A DNA stretch of 64,000 bases from Syntrophotalea carbinolica DSM 2380 (GTDB lineage: Bacteria; Desulfobacterota; Desulfuromonadia; Desulfuromonadales; Syntrophotaleaceae), in NCBI RefSeq assembly GCF_000012885.1, contig NC_007498.2, forward strand, positions 1,302,001 to 1,366,000, in the 5' to 3' direction. Under the pieces are notes generated by a model. It searched no databases and had not been told where the DNA came from. It saw nothing but the letters and a program-made list of their open reading frames with translations. This document shows, piece by piece, positions 8,129 to 16,610 of the stretch (positions within the stretch are counted from its first letter, which is position 1; each line of letters begins with the position of its first letter). Position numbers and translations under genes: made by a program.

Positions 8129-8959
8129 TTACCCCCCGATGAGGGACAGGGCCAGCTGGGAGCTTTGATTGGCCTGCGCCAGGATCGAGACGCCGGCCTG
8201 CTGCAGGATGTTCATCTTGGTCATTTCGGACGTTTCCGTGGCGATGTCCGCATCGACGATACGGGAGCGCGCGGCGGAGAGGTTTTCCGAAACGTTGTTC
8301 AGGTTGGCGATGGTCGACTCGAAGCGGTTCTGCTTGGCGCCGAGGGTGCCGCGCAGGGAGTCAACGCTGTTCAGCGCGCCGTCGATAGCGGTGATGGAGG
8401 TCGAGGCGTTTCCGGCCGTCGTGATGGCCGCCGCATCAAGGCCGAGGGCACTGACGTCCACGTTACCGATAGCGACCGAGATTTTCTCGCCGGCATTGGC
8501 GCCGACCTGGAATACGGCCGCATTGGAACTGGCGTAGGTGCCATCGAGCAGCTTCTGACCGTTGAACTTGGTGGTGTCGACGATGCGGTCAAGTTCCGAG
8601 CTCAGTTCGGAGAATTCGCTGTTGAGCGCGGTACGGTCGTCGGTGCTGTTGGTGGCATTGGCGGACTGTACGGACAGTTCGCGCATGCGTTGCAGGATAT
8701 TGGTCATCTCGCCCAACGCGCCTTCCGCCGTCTGGGAGAAGGAAATAGCGTCGTTGGCATTGCGCACCGCCTGGTTCATACCCTTGATCTGGGAGCTCAT
8801 GCGGTCGGAGATGGCCAGACCTGCGGCATCGTCCTTGGCGCTGTTGATGCGCAGTCCCGAAGACAGGCGCTGCATCGATTTTCCGAGCGCATTCTGGGAT
8901 TTGGAAAGGCTGCGCTGGGTGTTGAGGGATTGTACGTTGGTGTTGATAGTGATAGCCAT
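8129..8959 (-). CDS. fliC: Flagellin (copy 2)
   Basis: 276 residues with the same architecture as the gene at 6958: conserved D0/D1 ends ([19 protein letters not shown] and [16 protein letters not shown]) and a very short central domain. Both copies appear intact. This copy has an almost perfect sigma-28 promoter, a leader of about 134 nt and a GGA-hexaloop hairpin with an SD GGA, so it is probably the major filament subunit; that is inferred from promoter quality. Its C-terminal tail would bind FliS. The gene lies directly downstream of the glycosylation island. Confidence 0.97.
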   Translation of the reverse strand: MAITINTNVQSLNTQRSLSKSQNALGKSMQRLSSGLRINSAKDDAAGLAISDRMSSQIKGMNQAVRNANDAISFSQTAEGALGEMTNILQRMRELSVQSANATNSTDDRTALNSEFSELSSELDRIVDTTKFNGQKLLDGTYASSNAAVFQVGANAGEKISVAIGNVDVSALGLDAAAITTAGNASTSITAIDGALNSVDSLRGTLGAKQNRFESTIANLNNVSENLSAARSRIVDADIATETSEMTKMNILQQAGVSILAQANQSSQLALSLIGG

Positions 8960-8966
8960 GATTTTT

Positions 8967-9002
8967 CCTCCGTGAAAGTTGAGTCAGGGCATCCATGCCC
9001 TG
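8967..9002 (-). promoter_or_regulatory. Predicted dual CsrA site in the flagellin 2 leader
   Basis: A 6-bp stem CAGGGC/GCCCTG (8985-8990 with 8997-9002) closes the hexaloop AUGGAU, whose core GGAU matches the preferred CsrA site. A second GGA lies in the SD GGAGG (8967-8971), 23 nt downstream. Same arrangement as in flagellin 1 and csrA. Confidence 0.65.
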
Positions 9003-9099
9003 CTTAGCCGAATAGTGTTTTCTGTTTCCGTTCAAATGAAACTGATGTACCTGCAATCCTATGCTGGCTGTATTTCATTATCCCCAGGGTTCAATATTC

Positions 9100-9126
9100 A
9101 TATCGGCAAGGTCGGCACAAACTTTA
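9100..9126 (-). promoter_or_regulatory. Sigma-28 (FliA) promoter of flagellin 2
   Basis: On the minus strand TAAAGTTT (9119-9126), an 11-nt spacer and GCCGATAT (9100-9107): 15 of 16 bases of the sigma-28 consensus with the standard spacing. The predicted start is near 9093, about 134 nt before the ATG. Confidence 0.9.
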
Positions 9127-9246
9127 GGTTTTTTTTTATGTGGAGGAATTTTTTCTATGGCGGGGAGAAGGCGCGATTTGCGGTGCCCGGGCGGGCATGG
9201 CCATTCCCGTGAGATTGAAACACCGGAGAGCGGAGACGGGAGCGGT

Positions 9247-11211
9247 TCAGTTTCCTGAGGTGATGGTAAGGCAAATCCGTCGATCATGAAAACAATGGCG
9301 TTCCCGTACGCGACAGGCGGTATCGTCCATTTCCATGGCGGACAGGGCAAGACGATACAGATAGTGATGGTTCACGGGAGCATGGACGATATGACCGGTC
9401 AGGGCCGCCGAGGTTTTGTCGCTTTGGACCCGGATCCACTTCAGGCGGTCGCCGAGTTCGGCCAGACCCGAGGTCATACCGAGGGCATTGTTGGCCGACA
9501 CCAGAGTCGACACCGGGGTCAGGTGGTTGATCGGTTCGCCGTGTAACAAAAAGGTCTCGGGCGTGTAGCCGCCGTTATGGCTCCGGAAAAACAGGGAGGA
9601 TCCATCAAAGGCATCCGGATTAAGGGTGACGTGCCCCAATCGCAAAGTGCCAAGGGGGCATGCAGGCCAGTGAAAATGATGACCGATTTCTATGCGGGGT
9701 TCGATGGCATCAACACGGATGGTTTTGATCACCGGCCCGACGGGAGTCGGGATCTCTGCCGTCAGGATCATGTTCTTCTTTCCGTATTCTATCCGGGGCT
9801 CTACCGCAACGAGATCGGTGATTTTGTGTCGGCCCGCGACTTCCAGAACAAAATGGCCGGTGTAATAGTCCATGCCGAACTGGATGTCATCGAAATAACC
9901 GTGGGGCAGGGTTCCGATGAGGGGGGCGGAGGATAGTTGTTTGTTCCACCAACCGTCGATGGCCATGCCGCGCCGCAGGTTAAGGCGGAGTTTTTGCGTC
10001 GCGGTTTCGATGATGAAAAAGGAACCTTCCTGCCCTGTTGTGAATGGTTGCGGTTTTTTCCCGGAGGGAATACGGACATGTGCCGGGCATGGCGGTACCA
10101 GGCGCTGTTGCAGGGCGGTCAAGCGGGATTGCATATTCTGCCAGCGCTCGGCAGTGATGTGCGTACGGAAATCGCTGCTCCAGAGGTAGCAGAGTTCCCG
10201 CCGGTCGGCATCGGTACAGGCGGGGTTGTCGGCGATGGCCTGATAGAGACGCCAGCAAGCGGTATTGAGGGCCATGTCGTCGCGACCGGTGAGCCCCCAG
10301 CGCACGACGTTGTATTTGGCCTGTTTTTTTACCGGAACCGGTTGCGCCGCTGTTTCAAGCCGCAGTCGGTTGCCTGCGCCGGGGCATTCCAGAAAATCCA
10401 GGACCTTGTGCGGTCCGATCAGGGAAAACCGGTTATCGGAGAGCAGCGCTTTGTATAGTTGGGCTATGCGCAGCCATTCGCTTTTTTCTCCGATTTCGGC
10501 CTCGGTGTCAAAGCGCCCGGGGCGAAAATCGAAAATTTCGGCATCGTTGCCGTAAAGGGCAAAGGTCCGCGGGTCGTCATTGCGATGGGACGACAGGAAA
10601 TCGAGATATTCCGGCAACTCGATTTCTCCGTGGGTGTAGCGCTGAAATTTCTGAAACGGGATCGATTTATTCCAGATCACCGGCAAGGCGGTGCCGTCCG
10701 GCCCGAGGGCGTGCTGGGGGAGGTAGCGCCAATCAGGGTCCCAGTCGGGGTGGTTGCTGCCGGGGTTGTCCCACTCCATAACGATGGCGCGATACCCTGC
10801 CTGACGGTAAATCGGGATCAGACCGGCGGCGTAGGCCTGTTCGTTGACCAGCGCCAATTGCGGCTGGAAGCCCAGGATTTTTTTATAGGTTTGCAGCCCC
10901 AACCGCTGATTGTCCCGATTGACGTCGGCCGGTACCAGGGGGCCGATGATCTGGGCATAACCGCTGCCGATAAATTCCGCGGGCCCGTTTTCGCAAAGAT
11001 CGCGCAGTTCGGCGACCCATGCCGGATCGATGGCATGGATCGCTTCGAGGGTGTAGCCCGAAGCCTCGATGCCGAGGGGCAGCTCGTACCGGCGAATCAG
11101 GCGCAGCAGGGGCCAGTAGCACCGCCGTACGACCTCTGGGCGCTGTTCTTCCGCAATGGAAGAAAACATCAGGTTAAGGTGATATATGGAGAAAAGGCAA
11201 AGCCTGTTCAT
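9247..11211 (-). CDS. Glycoside hydrolase family 57-like protein
   Basis: 654 residues from the ATG at 11211, which overlaps the formyltransferase stop by 4 bp (ATGA). The N-terminal 300 residues look like a GH57/polysaccharide-deacetylase-type barrel: FSIYHLNLMFSSI at the start, LVNEQAYAAGLIPIYRQAGY with a candidate catalytic Glu (about 125), and an acidic segment YGNDAEIFDFRPGRFDTE (about 230). The C-terminal half is beta-rich. No signal peptide, so it acts in the cytoplasm. GH57 enzymes cleave or transfer alpha-glucan-type bonds; here, inside a flagellar sugar cluster, a biosynthetic transglycosidase or trimming role is possible. Exact substrate unknown. It is the last gene of the island before the flagellins. 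Confidence 0.75.
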   Translation of the reverse strand: MNRLCLFSIYHLNLMFSSIAEEQRPEVVRRCYWPLLRLIRRYELPLGIEASGYTLEAIHAIDPAWVAELRDLCENGPAEFIGSGYAQIIGPLVPADVNRDNQRLGLQTYKKILGFQPQLALVNEQAYAAGLIPIYRQAGYRAIVMEWDNPGSNHPDWDPDWRYLPQHALGPDGTALPVIWNKSIPFQKFQRYTHGEIELPEYLDFLSSHRNDDPRTFALYGNDAEIFDFRPGRFDTEAEIGEKSEWLRIAQLYKALLSDNRFSLIGPHKVLDFLECPGAGNRLRLETAAQPVPVKKQAKYNVVRWGLTGRDDMALNTACWRLYQAIADNPACTDADRRELCYLWSSDFRTHITAERWQNMQSRLTALQQRLVPPCPAHVRIPSGKKPQPFTTGQEGSFFIIETATQKLRLNLRRGMAIDGWWNKQLSSAPLIGTLPHGYFDDIQFGMDYYTGHFVLEVAGRHKITDLVAVEPRIEYGKKNMILTAEIPTPVGPVIKTIRVDAIEPRIEIGHHFHWPACPLGTLRLGHVTLNPDAFDGSSLFFRSHNGGYTPETFLLHGEPINHLTPVSTLVSANNALGMTSGLAELGDRLKWIRVQSDKTSAALTGHIVHAPVNHHYLYRLALSAMEMDDTACRVRERHCFHDRRICLTITSGN

Positions 11212-12152
11212 GGCAGGGCTCCCAGAATTTGACCCGGAACGATAGACGTATCTCCGGTTGCAAAGGCGGCTCCGGTTTCCCATTGCAGGTCGGAAAGCAG
11301 TACATTTCCTTCTCCACATGCCACCAGTATGCCCCCGGGCAAAAGGGCGATGACGGTACCTGGGGCAGCTTTGCGCTCATCCAGGGATTCGCGGCAACTC
11401 CAGATGAAAAGTTTTCGATCTCCGGCGTAGGTGAAAGCGCCTGGGTACGGCCGGGTTAACGCCCGTACCCAGTCGTAGATCCGGCGTTTGGGCCAGGCCC
11501 AGTCGATAATGCCATCCTCCGGCCGGCGGCGCGGCCAGACTGTTGCTTTGGCGTCATCCTGCGGGATACGCGGCGGTTGCCCCGAAGCCAGCAATGGCAA
11601 GCTTTTCACCAGTAGCTGTGCAGCTACATCATCGGTTCGCGCCCCGAGGACACCGGCCGTGTCTTCGTAGTAAACGGGCAGGGATTCCTGCAGCAATATG
11701 TCGCCCGTGTCGGCTCCTGGGTCGCACCAGAATAAACTGACCCCGGTTTGCTGCAGCCCCTTGATCAATGTCCAGGGGATGGGTGCGCGTCCCCGTCCTC
11801 CGGGAAGGAGGGTCGGGTGCATGCCGATGAACCCCTGTCGCGGGGTGGCCAGCAAAGCTTCCCCTACCAGTTGGGACACGCCGACGACCATGCCGACGTC
11901 GGGCCGGCAGGCCCGCATCCAAACGAGAATATCCGGATCGTGCAGCGAGGTGAAAGGGCGCGCGTTGAGCCGGTAGTCGCGGATAAGGTCGTCGAAGGAA
12001 CAGTGCGCTACGGTAACGCCGGATTTCGACTCATCAAGGTACAGGACTCCGGCGATATGGGCACCAGCCTCCAGCAAGGCTTTGAGACAGTGGTGCCCGA
12101 CGATCCTCGCGCCGATATAGACGATGCGCAGCCCGCTTATATCCGGTTTCAT
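11208..12152 (-). CDS. Formyltransferase-family protein (sugar N-formyltransferase-like)
   Basis: 314 residues. The N-terminal domain has the formyltransferase core HPTLLPGGRGRAPIPW (about 112-127) and the loop GADTGDILLQ with the catalytic Asp (148). The C-terminal third matches the Fmt/ArnA OB-like domain. Such enzymes move formyl from N10-formyl-tetrahydrofolate to an amine. The usual triad is Asn-x-His...Asp; here the Asn position is Gly (GMHPTLL). It is unlikely to be housekeeping Met-tRNA formyltransferase because it sits in a sugar island, coupled by ATGA overlaps to a PIG-L deacetylase upstream and a GH57-like gene downstream. The natural reading is deacetylation followed by formylation of an amino sugar. 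Confidence 0.8.
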   Translation of the reverse strand: MKPDISGLRIVYIGARIVGHHCLKALLEAGAHIAGVLYLDESKSGVTVAHCSFDDLIRDYRLNARPFTSLHDPDILVWMRACRPDVGMVVGVSQLVGEALLATPRQGFIGMHPTLLPGGRGRAPIPWTLIKGLQQTGVSLFWCDPGADTGDILLQESLPVYYEDTAGVLGARTDDVAAQLLVKSLPLLASGQPPRIPQDDAKATVWPRRRPEDGIIDWAWPKRRIYDWVRALTRPYPGAFTYAGDRKLFIWSCRESLDERKAAPGTVIALLPGGILVACGEGNVLLSDLQWETGAAFATGDTSIVPGQILGALP

Positions 12153-12826
12153 GGCAGGATCTCACGCAGTAAAACGAAGGGTTCGGCGGCTTCGAGACCG
12201 ACCTGGCTGCCATGGGCTTTTGCCCGGGCCTCCATAGAGGGCAGCGAGCGGGCATGGGGGAAGGGGCGAAGTTCGCCTGCGTAGGCCTCCATGGCGGCCA
12301 GCTTTTTGTCCAGTACCGCGGCGATGTCCAGAAAGACGGTCGGGGCAAAAGGCCGGGAAGGGTCTCCCCAGCCGGTGGCCGAGGGGACTTCCATGGCCAA
12401 AATACGCCGTACGGTACTGCCCGGTAGCGGACGGAATGCGGTAAGGGTGGCCATGGCCGTGCGCCGGTGGTCGACGTTGAGATCGTCGGGATGATGGGTA
12501 TAGACCACTTCCGGCATGATTTCTTCGGCGACGGTTTCGATGGCTTTGACGATATCGAGGAGGTCCACGCGGTCAAAGCGATTGTCGGGAAAATCGCGCA
12601 AACGCAGGTCGGTAACGCCGAGAATTGCGGCGGCCCGTGAAGCTTCGGTGCGCAGGGCGGATAATGCCTGCGGGTCCAGTTGTCCGGGGGCGTCGAGACG
12701 CGAAGACAGACCGCTGCCGAGGATCAGGATGCTGACGCTGTCACCGTCTTCCACATGGCGGGCGATGGCCCCGCCGGCGCCGAGAACCTCGTCGTCGGGA
12801 TGGGCGGCAATCATCAACACCTTCAT
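12149..12826 (-). CDS. PIG-L family N-deacetylase (LmbE-like)
   Basis: 225 residues. AHPDDEVLGAGG at residues 8-19 is the zinc-binding and catalytic motif of the PIG-L/LmbE family, and a second zinc ligand lies in VYTHHPDDLNVDH (about 112-124). These enzymes remove N-acetyl from sugars such as GlcNAc conjugates. It overlaps both neighbours by 4 bp (ATP-grasp upstream, formyltransferase downstream), so the three are made together. In context it probably frees an amine on a sugar for re-acylation. Confidence 0.9.
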   Translation of the reverse strand: MKVLMIAAHPDDEVLGAGGAIARHVEDGDSVSILILGSGLSSRLDAPGQLDPQALSALRTEASRAAAILGVTDLRLRDFPDNRFDRVDLLDIVKAIETVAEEIMPEVVYTHHPDDLNVDHRRTAMATLTAFRPLPGSTVRRILAMEVPSATGWGDPSRPFAPTVFLDIAAVLDKKLAAMEAYAGELRPFPHARSLPSMEARAKAHGSQVGLEAAEPFVLLREILP

Positions 12827-14058
12827 ACGGCCTCCGTCGTTACGTTGATGGCGTTCACCGCCTGTTCGGCGCGGAGAATCGCCTCCTCACGGTCTTTTGC
12901 TACGGCGATAACCAATCCTGCCGAAGCGTTGGAATCTGTCGGGGGACGTAGGATGTCACCCGGAGAGGCGGTCAGGCGTACCATGGATATGCCCGGCAAG
13001 GCCCGGGCCGTATCCTCGCCCTCGATGGATAGGACGCGCCCCGGTTCCGGGAAAATCAACCGCAGGGCCACCCCCTGCTCGAATCGCGGCTGCAGGGCGT
13101 TTCCGTCTACCGGTAGCCCCAAAGACAGGCGGATCATGGCGAGGACCAGATCGACGCCGACGTTGAGGGGGATCTCATGGGTACAGAACCATCCGCCGGA
13201 AAGCCGTGCCGCCAGTTCGATAACGTAAGGTTTTCCGTCGCTGACCACGATGTCGCCCTTGACCACGCCCCGGGTTACACCGAGACTGGCCGCCGCTTTT
13301 TGTACCAGGTCGCGTACAGCTGTACGCGTTTCGCTCGGTAAAAAACTCGGCATGGTACCGCCGTTTTCAATGAAATGGGGCGCATAGCGATCAATAAATT
13401 CGTAGTTGCGATCGGCAAAACCCGGCGTATGACAGCTGCCCTCCAGTACAATACTTTCGGTACTGATCTGCGGTCCCGGAAGGTACCGCTCGACCATGAC
13501 CCGACCGCCGGGCGATTGCACGATGGCGCGTTCATAGGCGGAAACCAGATTCACCTCCGGGGTCAAACGCTGCACTCCGCGCCCGCCGCGGCTGTCAACC
13601 GGTTTGAGTACCAGCGGCAAGCCCTGTTCCTTCACCAGGGTTTGCAGGTGTTCTACCGATTCCACCGCACTGAACCAGGGGATAGCCACGCCATCGGCGG
13701 CAAATTTTTCTTTCATGGCCAATTTGTCCATGGCGCGGGCCGCAACTTCGACGGGGATGCCGGGCAAACCGAGGTCGGCGGCGACCGCGGCGACGGTCAA
13801 CGGCACATCGGTGGCCAGACACATGACACCGTCGATGGGCCGGACTTCCCGGTGATAGCGCCGGACTTCGGTAAGAGTGGCCTCTACGTCGTAGGTGCTG
13901 GCGATCAAACGCCCGTCGGCCGCCTGCAGCCCCGGTGCTTGCGGATTCATGTCGCTGACCACCACGTGCAGACCGAGGTCGCGGGCTTTTTCGATGCCCG
14001 GCAGAGCTTCTATGCCGCCGCCGACAAACATCAGGGTTTTTCCGGCATATTCAGTCAA
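12823..14058 (-). CDS. ATP-grasp ligase
   Basis: 411 residues. An N-terminal pre-ATP-grasp fold (KTLMFVGGGIEALPGI) is followed by an ATP-grasp domain at about 110-300 with the nucleotide loop LVLKPVDSRGGRGVQ and metal-binding acids in KGDIVVSDGKPYVIELAARL. A C-terminal domain of about 90 residues follows. The family joins a carboxylate to an amine through an acyl-phosphate. The TTG at 14058 is preferred: it has SD GGGGG, overlaps the SDR gene by 8 bp and keeps the first beta strand, which the ATG at 14031 would cut. Next to a deacetylase, it is a candidate for attaching an amino acid or hydroxy acid to a sugar amine; this is inference. Confidence 0.82.
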   Translation of the reverse strand: MTEYAGKTLMFVGGGIEALPGIEKARDLGLHVVVSDMNPQAPGLQAADGRLIASTYDVEATLTEVRRYHREVRPIDGVMCLATDVPLTVAAVAADLGLPGIPVEVAARAMDKLAMKEKFAADGVAIPWFSAVESVEHLQTLVKEQGLPLVLKPVDSRGGRGVQRLTPEVNLVSAYERAIVQSPGGRVMVERYLPGPQISTESIVLEGSCHTPGFADRNYEFIDRYAPHFIENGGTMPSFLPSETRTAVRDLVQKAAASLGVTRGVVKGDIVVSDGKPYVIELAARLSGGWFCTHEIPLNVGVDLVLAMIRLSLGLPVDGNALQPRFEQGVALRLIFPEPGRVLSIEGEDTARALPGISMVRLTASPGDILRPPTDSNASAGLVIAVAKDREEAILRAEQAVNAINVTTEAV

Positions 14059-14800
14059 AATACATTCCCCCGTTTAGGTTGAGTGTCTGGCCCGTAACGT
14101 AGGCCGCTTCATCGGAAGCCAGCCAGCTTACGGCGGCGGCGATTTCTCCGGTGGTGCCGAGGCGTCCCGAGGGGATGCTGTCGACCTTGTCCCGACCTGC
14201 TTCCGAAGCGAGTTCGGCAGCCGTCATGTCGGTGGCTACCAGGCCGGGAGACACGGCATTGCTGGTAATCCCTTTGCGGGAATACAATTTGGCCAGCGAG
14301 CGGGTGAGATTGATTAAACCGGCCTTGGCCACGGCGTAGTGGACCTGGTTCATGCCGCCCCATTGCCCCCCGATGGAGACCAGGTTGATGATCCGGCCCC
14401 AGCCGGCGTCGAGCATATCCGGCAGGACCTCCTGGGCCAGGGCGAAAGGACCGCGCAGATTGATGCCCAGCATGCGATCCCAGTCTTCGTCCATCAGGTC
14501 CAAAAAGGGTTTTTCCTGAGCGATGGCGCCGTTGTTGACCAGGATCGCCACCGGGCCACCGAAATGCCCCGTACAGTTGTACAATGCCCGGCGGATCGAT
14601 TGCCGGTCCCCGGTGTCGACCTGCACGGGCAGAGCCGCGGGGAATTCAGCCGCCAGTTCGTGCGCCCCTTCCGGGTGGGAACAGTAACATGCTGCAACGG
14701 GGTAACCGTCGCGCAAAAAGCGGCGGGCAATCGCTTTGCCGATACCGCGGCTGGCCCCGGTTACGAAAACGATCCGATCGGATGGCGTTTTGTTTGTCAT
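14051..14800 (-). CDS. Short-chain dehydrogenase/reductase, FabG-like
   Basis: 249 residues. NAD(P)-binding GASRGIGKAIA (about 15-25), NNGA (about 88), and catalytic Ser and Tyr-xxx-Lys (NLVSIGG; YAVAKAG about 155) are all intact. It resembles 3-oxoacyl-ACP reductases. No fatty-acid gene is near; it sits between the TPP enzyme and the ATP-grasp gene. It may reduce the keto product of the TPP enzyme before ligation to a sugar, or act on the sugar itself. Substrate not determined from sequence. Confidence 0.88.
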   Translation of the reverse strand: MTNKTPSDRIVFVTGASRGIGKAIARRFLRDGYPVAACYCSHPEGAHELAAEFPAALPVQVDTGDRQSIRRALYNCTGHFGGPVAILVNNGAIAQEKPFLDLMDEDWDRMLGINLRGPFALAQEVLPDMLDAGWGRIINLVSIGGQWGGMNQVHYAVAKAGLINLTRSLAKLYSRKGITSNAVSPGLVATDMTAAELASEAGRDKVDSIPSGRLGTTGEIAAAVSWLASDEAAYVTGQTLNLNGGMYFD

Positions 14801-14870
14801 GCGGGATGCATCCCTTTACTACGGCGGCCCTTTCGGTATTCCGGGGCCAACCGGCCAAAAGTATTGTTGA

Positions 14871-16562
14871 TCATTGATACCACATGCCGTCCAGGGTCTG
14901 TCCGCCCAGCAACATGGGGGAGACGGGCGCATCATGCTGAACCCGGGCATGGAGCAGAGTCGGTCCGTCGGTCTGCAAAAAGGCATCGACCACGGCCGGG
15001 TCGAAGGTCTCCAGGTCGAAGGCCCGGACGCCGTAGGCTTCGGCAATGGCACGGAAGTCCGGATTGCAAAAATCCCCGGTGACCGGGTCGTCGGCGAAGG
15101 TGATGCGCTGGAACTGGGAAACGATGCCGAGTCGACTGTTGTCCAATAGCACGATTTTGATGGGCAGGTTCAGTTCCGCCGACAGGGCCAATTCCTGGAT
15201 GTTCAGTTGAAAAGAACCGTCGCCGTCCACGCACAATACCAGTCGGTCGGGATCAGCCTTGGCTGCGCCGAGGGCTACCGGCAGGGCATATCCCATGGTG
15301 CCGTGGCCCGCGGAGGTCAGCAGGCACTTGCGGGGGTAGTCGAAGGAAAAATACCGTGCTGCCCACTGCTGATGGGAACCGACCCCGGTCACGACTGTCG
15401 TAACCTTCTCTTTGGTGGCCCGATCGATATAGCTTAAGAGCTCGTCCGGGGCCACTCCCTGTTGCTTGCCGTGGTCGCACAGTGGCATGGTTGCCCGGTA
15501 GTTTCGGATGTGCTGCAACCATTCTTCGCGGTCGCAGGGGGGCGGCACGAGGGGCAAAAAGGCCTCCAAAAACGCTTCTGCTGAACAGTGCACGCCGGTC
15601 ACATTGTCGAGCCGTGCATTTTGCAATTCCGCGACGTCGAGATCGACCTGGAAAATCTTCTTGTCGGCAAAGGCCGCCAGTTGATTGCCGGTTTGTCTTA
15701 TATCCAGCCGGCTGCCGATGACCAGCAGACAGTCGGCTTCGAACAGGGCCCGGTTGGCCCAGGGCATGCCGGTATGGCCGATCCATCCGGCATTCAGCGG
15801 ATGGTCGGTGGGCAAAACCCCGATGCCGCGCATACTCGAAACGACCGGCAGATTCCATGATTCGGCCAACCGGCGCAGTTGCGGGGCAGCGCCGGGAGCA
15901 CCGCCGCCGACCAGCAGCAACGGGCGCCGGGCGGTGGAAAGGGCCGATGTTACCGCCGCCGGGAAAGCTTCCGGACAGGGACTAATCGGTTCCGGGGCGG
16001 CAAAAAAGTCCGCCAGCCGGGCGGCAAAGGCATGGCGGTCGGCTTCTTCCAGGGCACTCATTTGCAGGTTCATGGGCAGATCGATCACCACCGGTCCCGG
16101 TCGGCCATCGAGGGCCAGACGGGTCCCCTCCAGCAGGGCATCGCCGAGTTCCTCAGGGGTTCCGGGTTGCCAGACACCCTTGGTGATCGGTTCGACCATG
16201 CGGGGGGTGGGGACTTCCTGAAAACCGCGCTGTCGCAGGTCCGGTGCCCGCCCCAGGTCGGCGGTGCCGACCTGACCGGTAAAGACCACCAGGGGAATGC
16301 TGTCGTAAAAGGCATCCGCAACACAGGTGATCAGGTTGGTGGCGCCGGGCCCGCTGGTCACGGCAACGAAACCGGGGCCGTCAGCGGTGATCGCGTCGGC
16401 GATGGCCATGTAACCGGCTCCCTGCTCGGCCTTGGTGCAGATCAATTCGACCCCGGCGGCCTTGCATTCATGGAAAATAGGGGCGATGGTGCCGCCGGGA
16501 TAGACGTACAGGCTTTTGTCAAAGTGCTTTATGAGTGTGGCGATCAGAGCGGAAGCGTACAA
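14871..16562 (-). CDS. Thiamine-diphosphate enzyme, acetolactate synthase-like
   Basis: 563 residues, normal for the family. The catalytic Glu for TPP activation is in CTKAEQGAGYMA (Glu46); the central domain covers about 190-330; the TPP/Mg motif begins at GDGSFQLNIQEL (GDG at 447-449) and continues to LLDN. The start is TTG at 16562 with SD AAGGA eight bases upstream; no earlier start is supported. No regulatory-subunit (ilvH) gene is near, and the setting is a sugar island, so isoleucine/valine synthesis is unlikely. It probably joins or decarboxylates a 2-keto acid to supply an acyl group or branched sugar. Known precedents in sugar pathways are few. Confidence 0.85.
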   Translation of the reverse strand: MYASALIATLIKHFDKSLYVYPGGTIAPIFHECKAAGVELICTKAEQGAGYMAIADAITADGPGFVAVTSGPGATNLITCVADAFYDSIPLVVFTGQVGTADLGRAPDLRQRGFQEVPTPRMVEPITKGVWQPGTPEELGDALLEGTRLALDGRPGPVVIDLPMNLQMSALEEADRHAFAARLADFFAAPEPISPCPEAFPAAVTSALSTARRPLLLVGGGAPGAAPQLRRLAESWNLPVVSSMRGIGVLPTDHPLNAGWIGHTGMPWANRALFEADCLLVIGSRLDIRQTGNQLAAFADKKIFQVDLDVAELQNARLDNVTGVHCSAEAFLEAFLPLVPPPCDREEWLQHIRNYRATMPLCDHGKQQGVAPDELLSYIDRATKEKVTTVVTGVGSHQQWAARYFSFDYPRKCLLTSAGHGTMGYALPVALGAAKADPDRLVLCVDGDGSFQLNIQELALSAELNLPIKIVLLDNSRLGIVSQFQRITFADDPVTGDFCNPDFRAIAEAYGVRAFDLETFDPAVVDAFLQTDGPTLLHARVQHDAPVSPMLLGGQTLDGMWYQ

Positions 16563-16610
16563 GGTTTTATCCTTTGCTGCGTCGAAAAGGGATTTCGGTT
16601 GTTAAATGCC

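Noticed and set aside
8012-9007. Long plus-strand frames opposite the flagellin genes
   Set aside because: Antisense shadows of highly conserved flagellin coding sequence, Gly/Arg/Val-rich without any family match.
14871-16562. TPP enzyme as housekeeping acetolactate synthase (ilvB)
   Set aside because: No ilvN/ilvH or ilvC neighbour; it is flanked by sugar-modification genes in one operon-like run.
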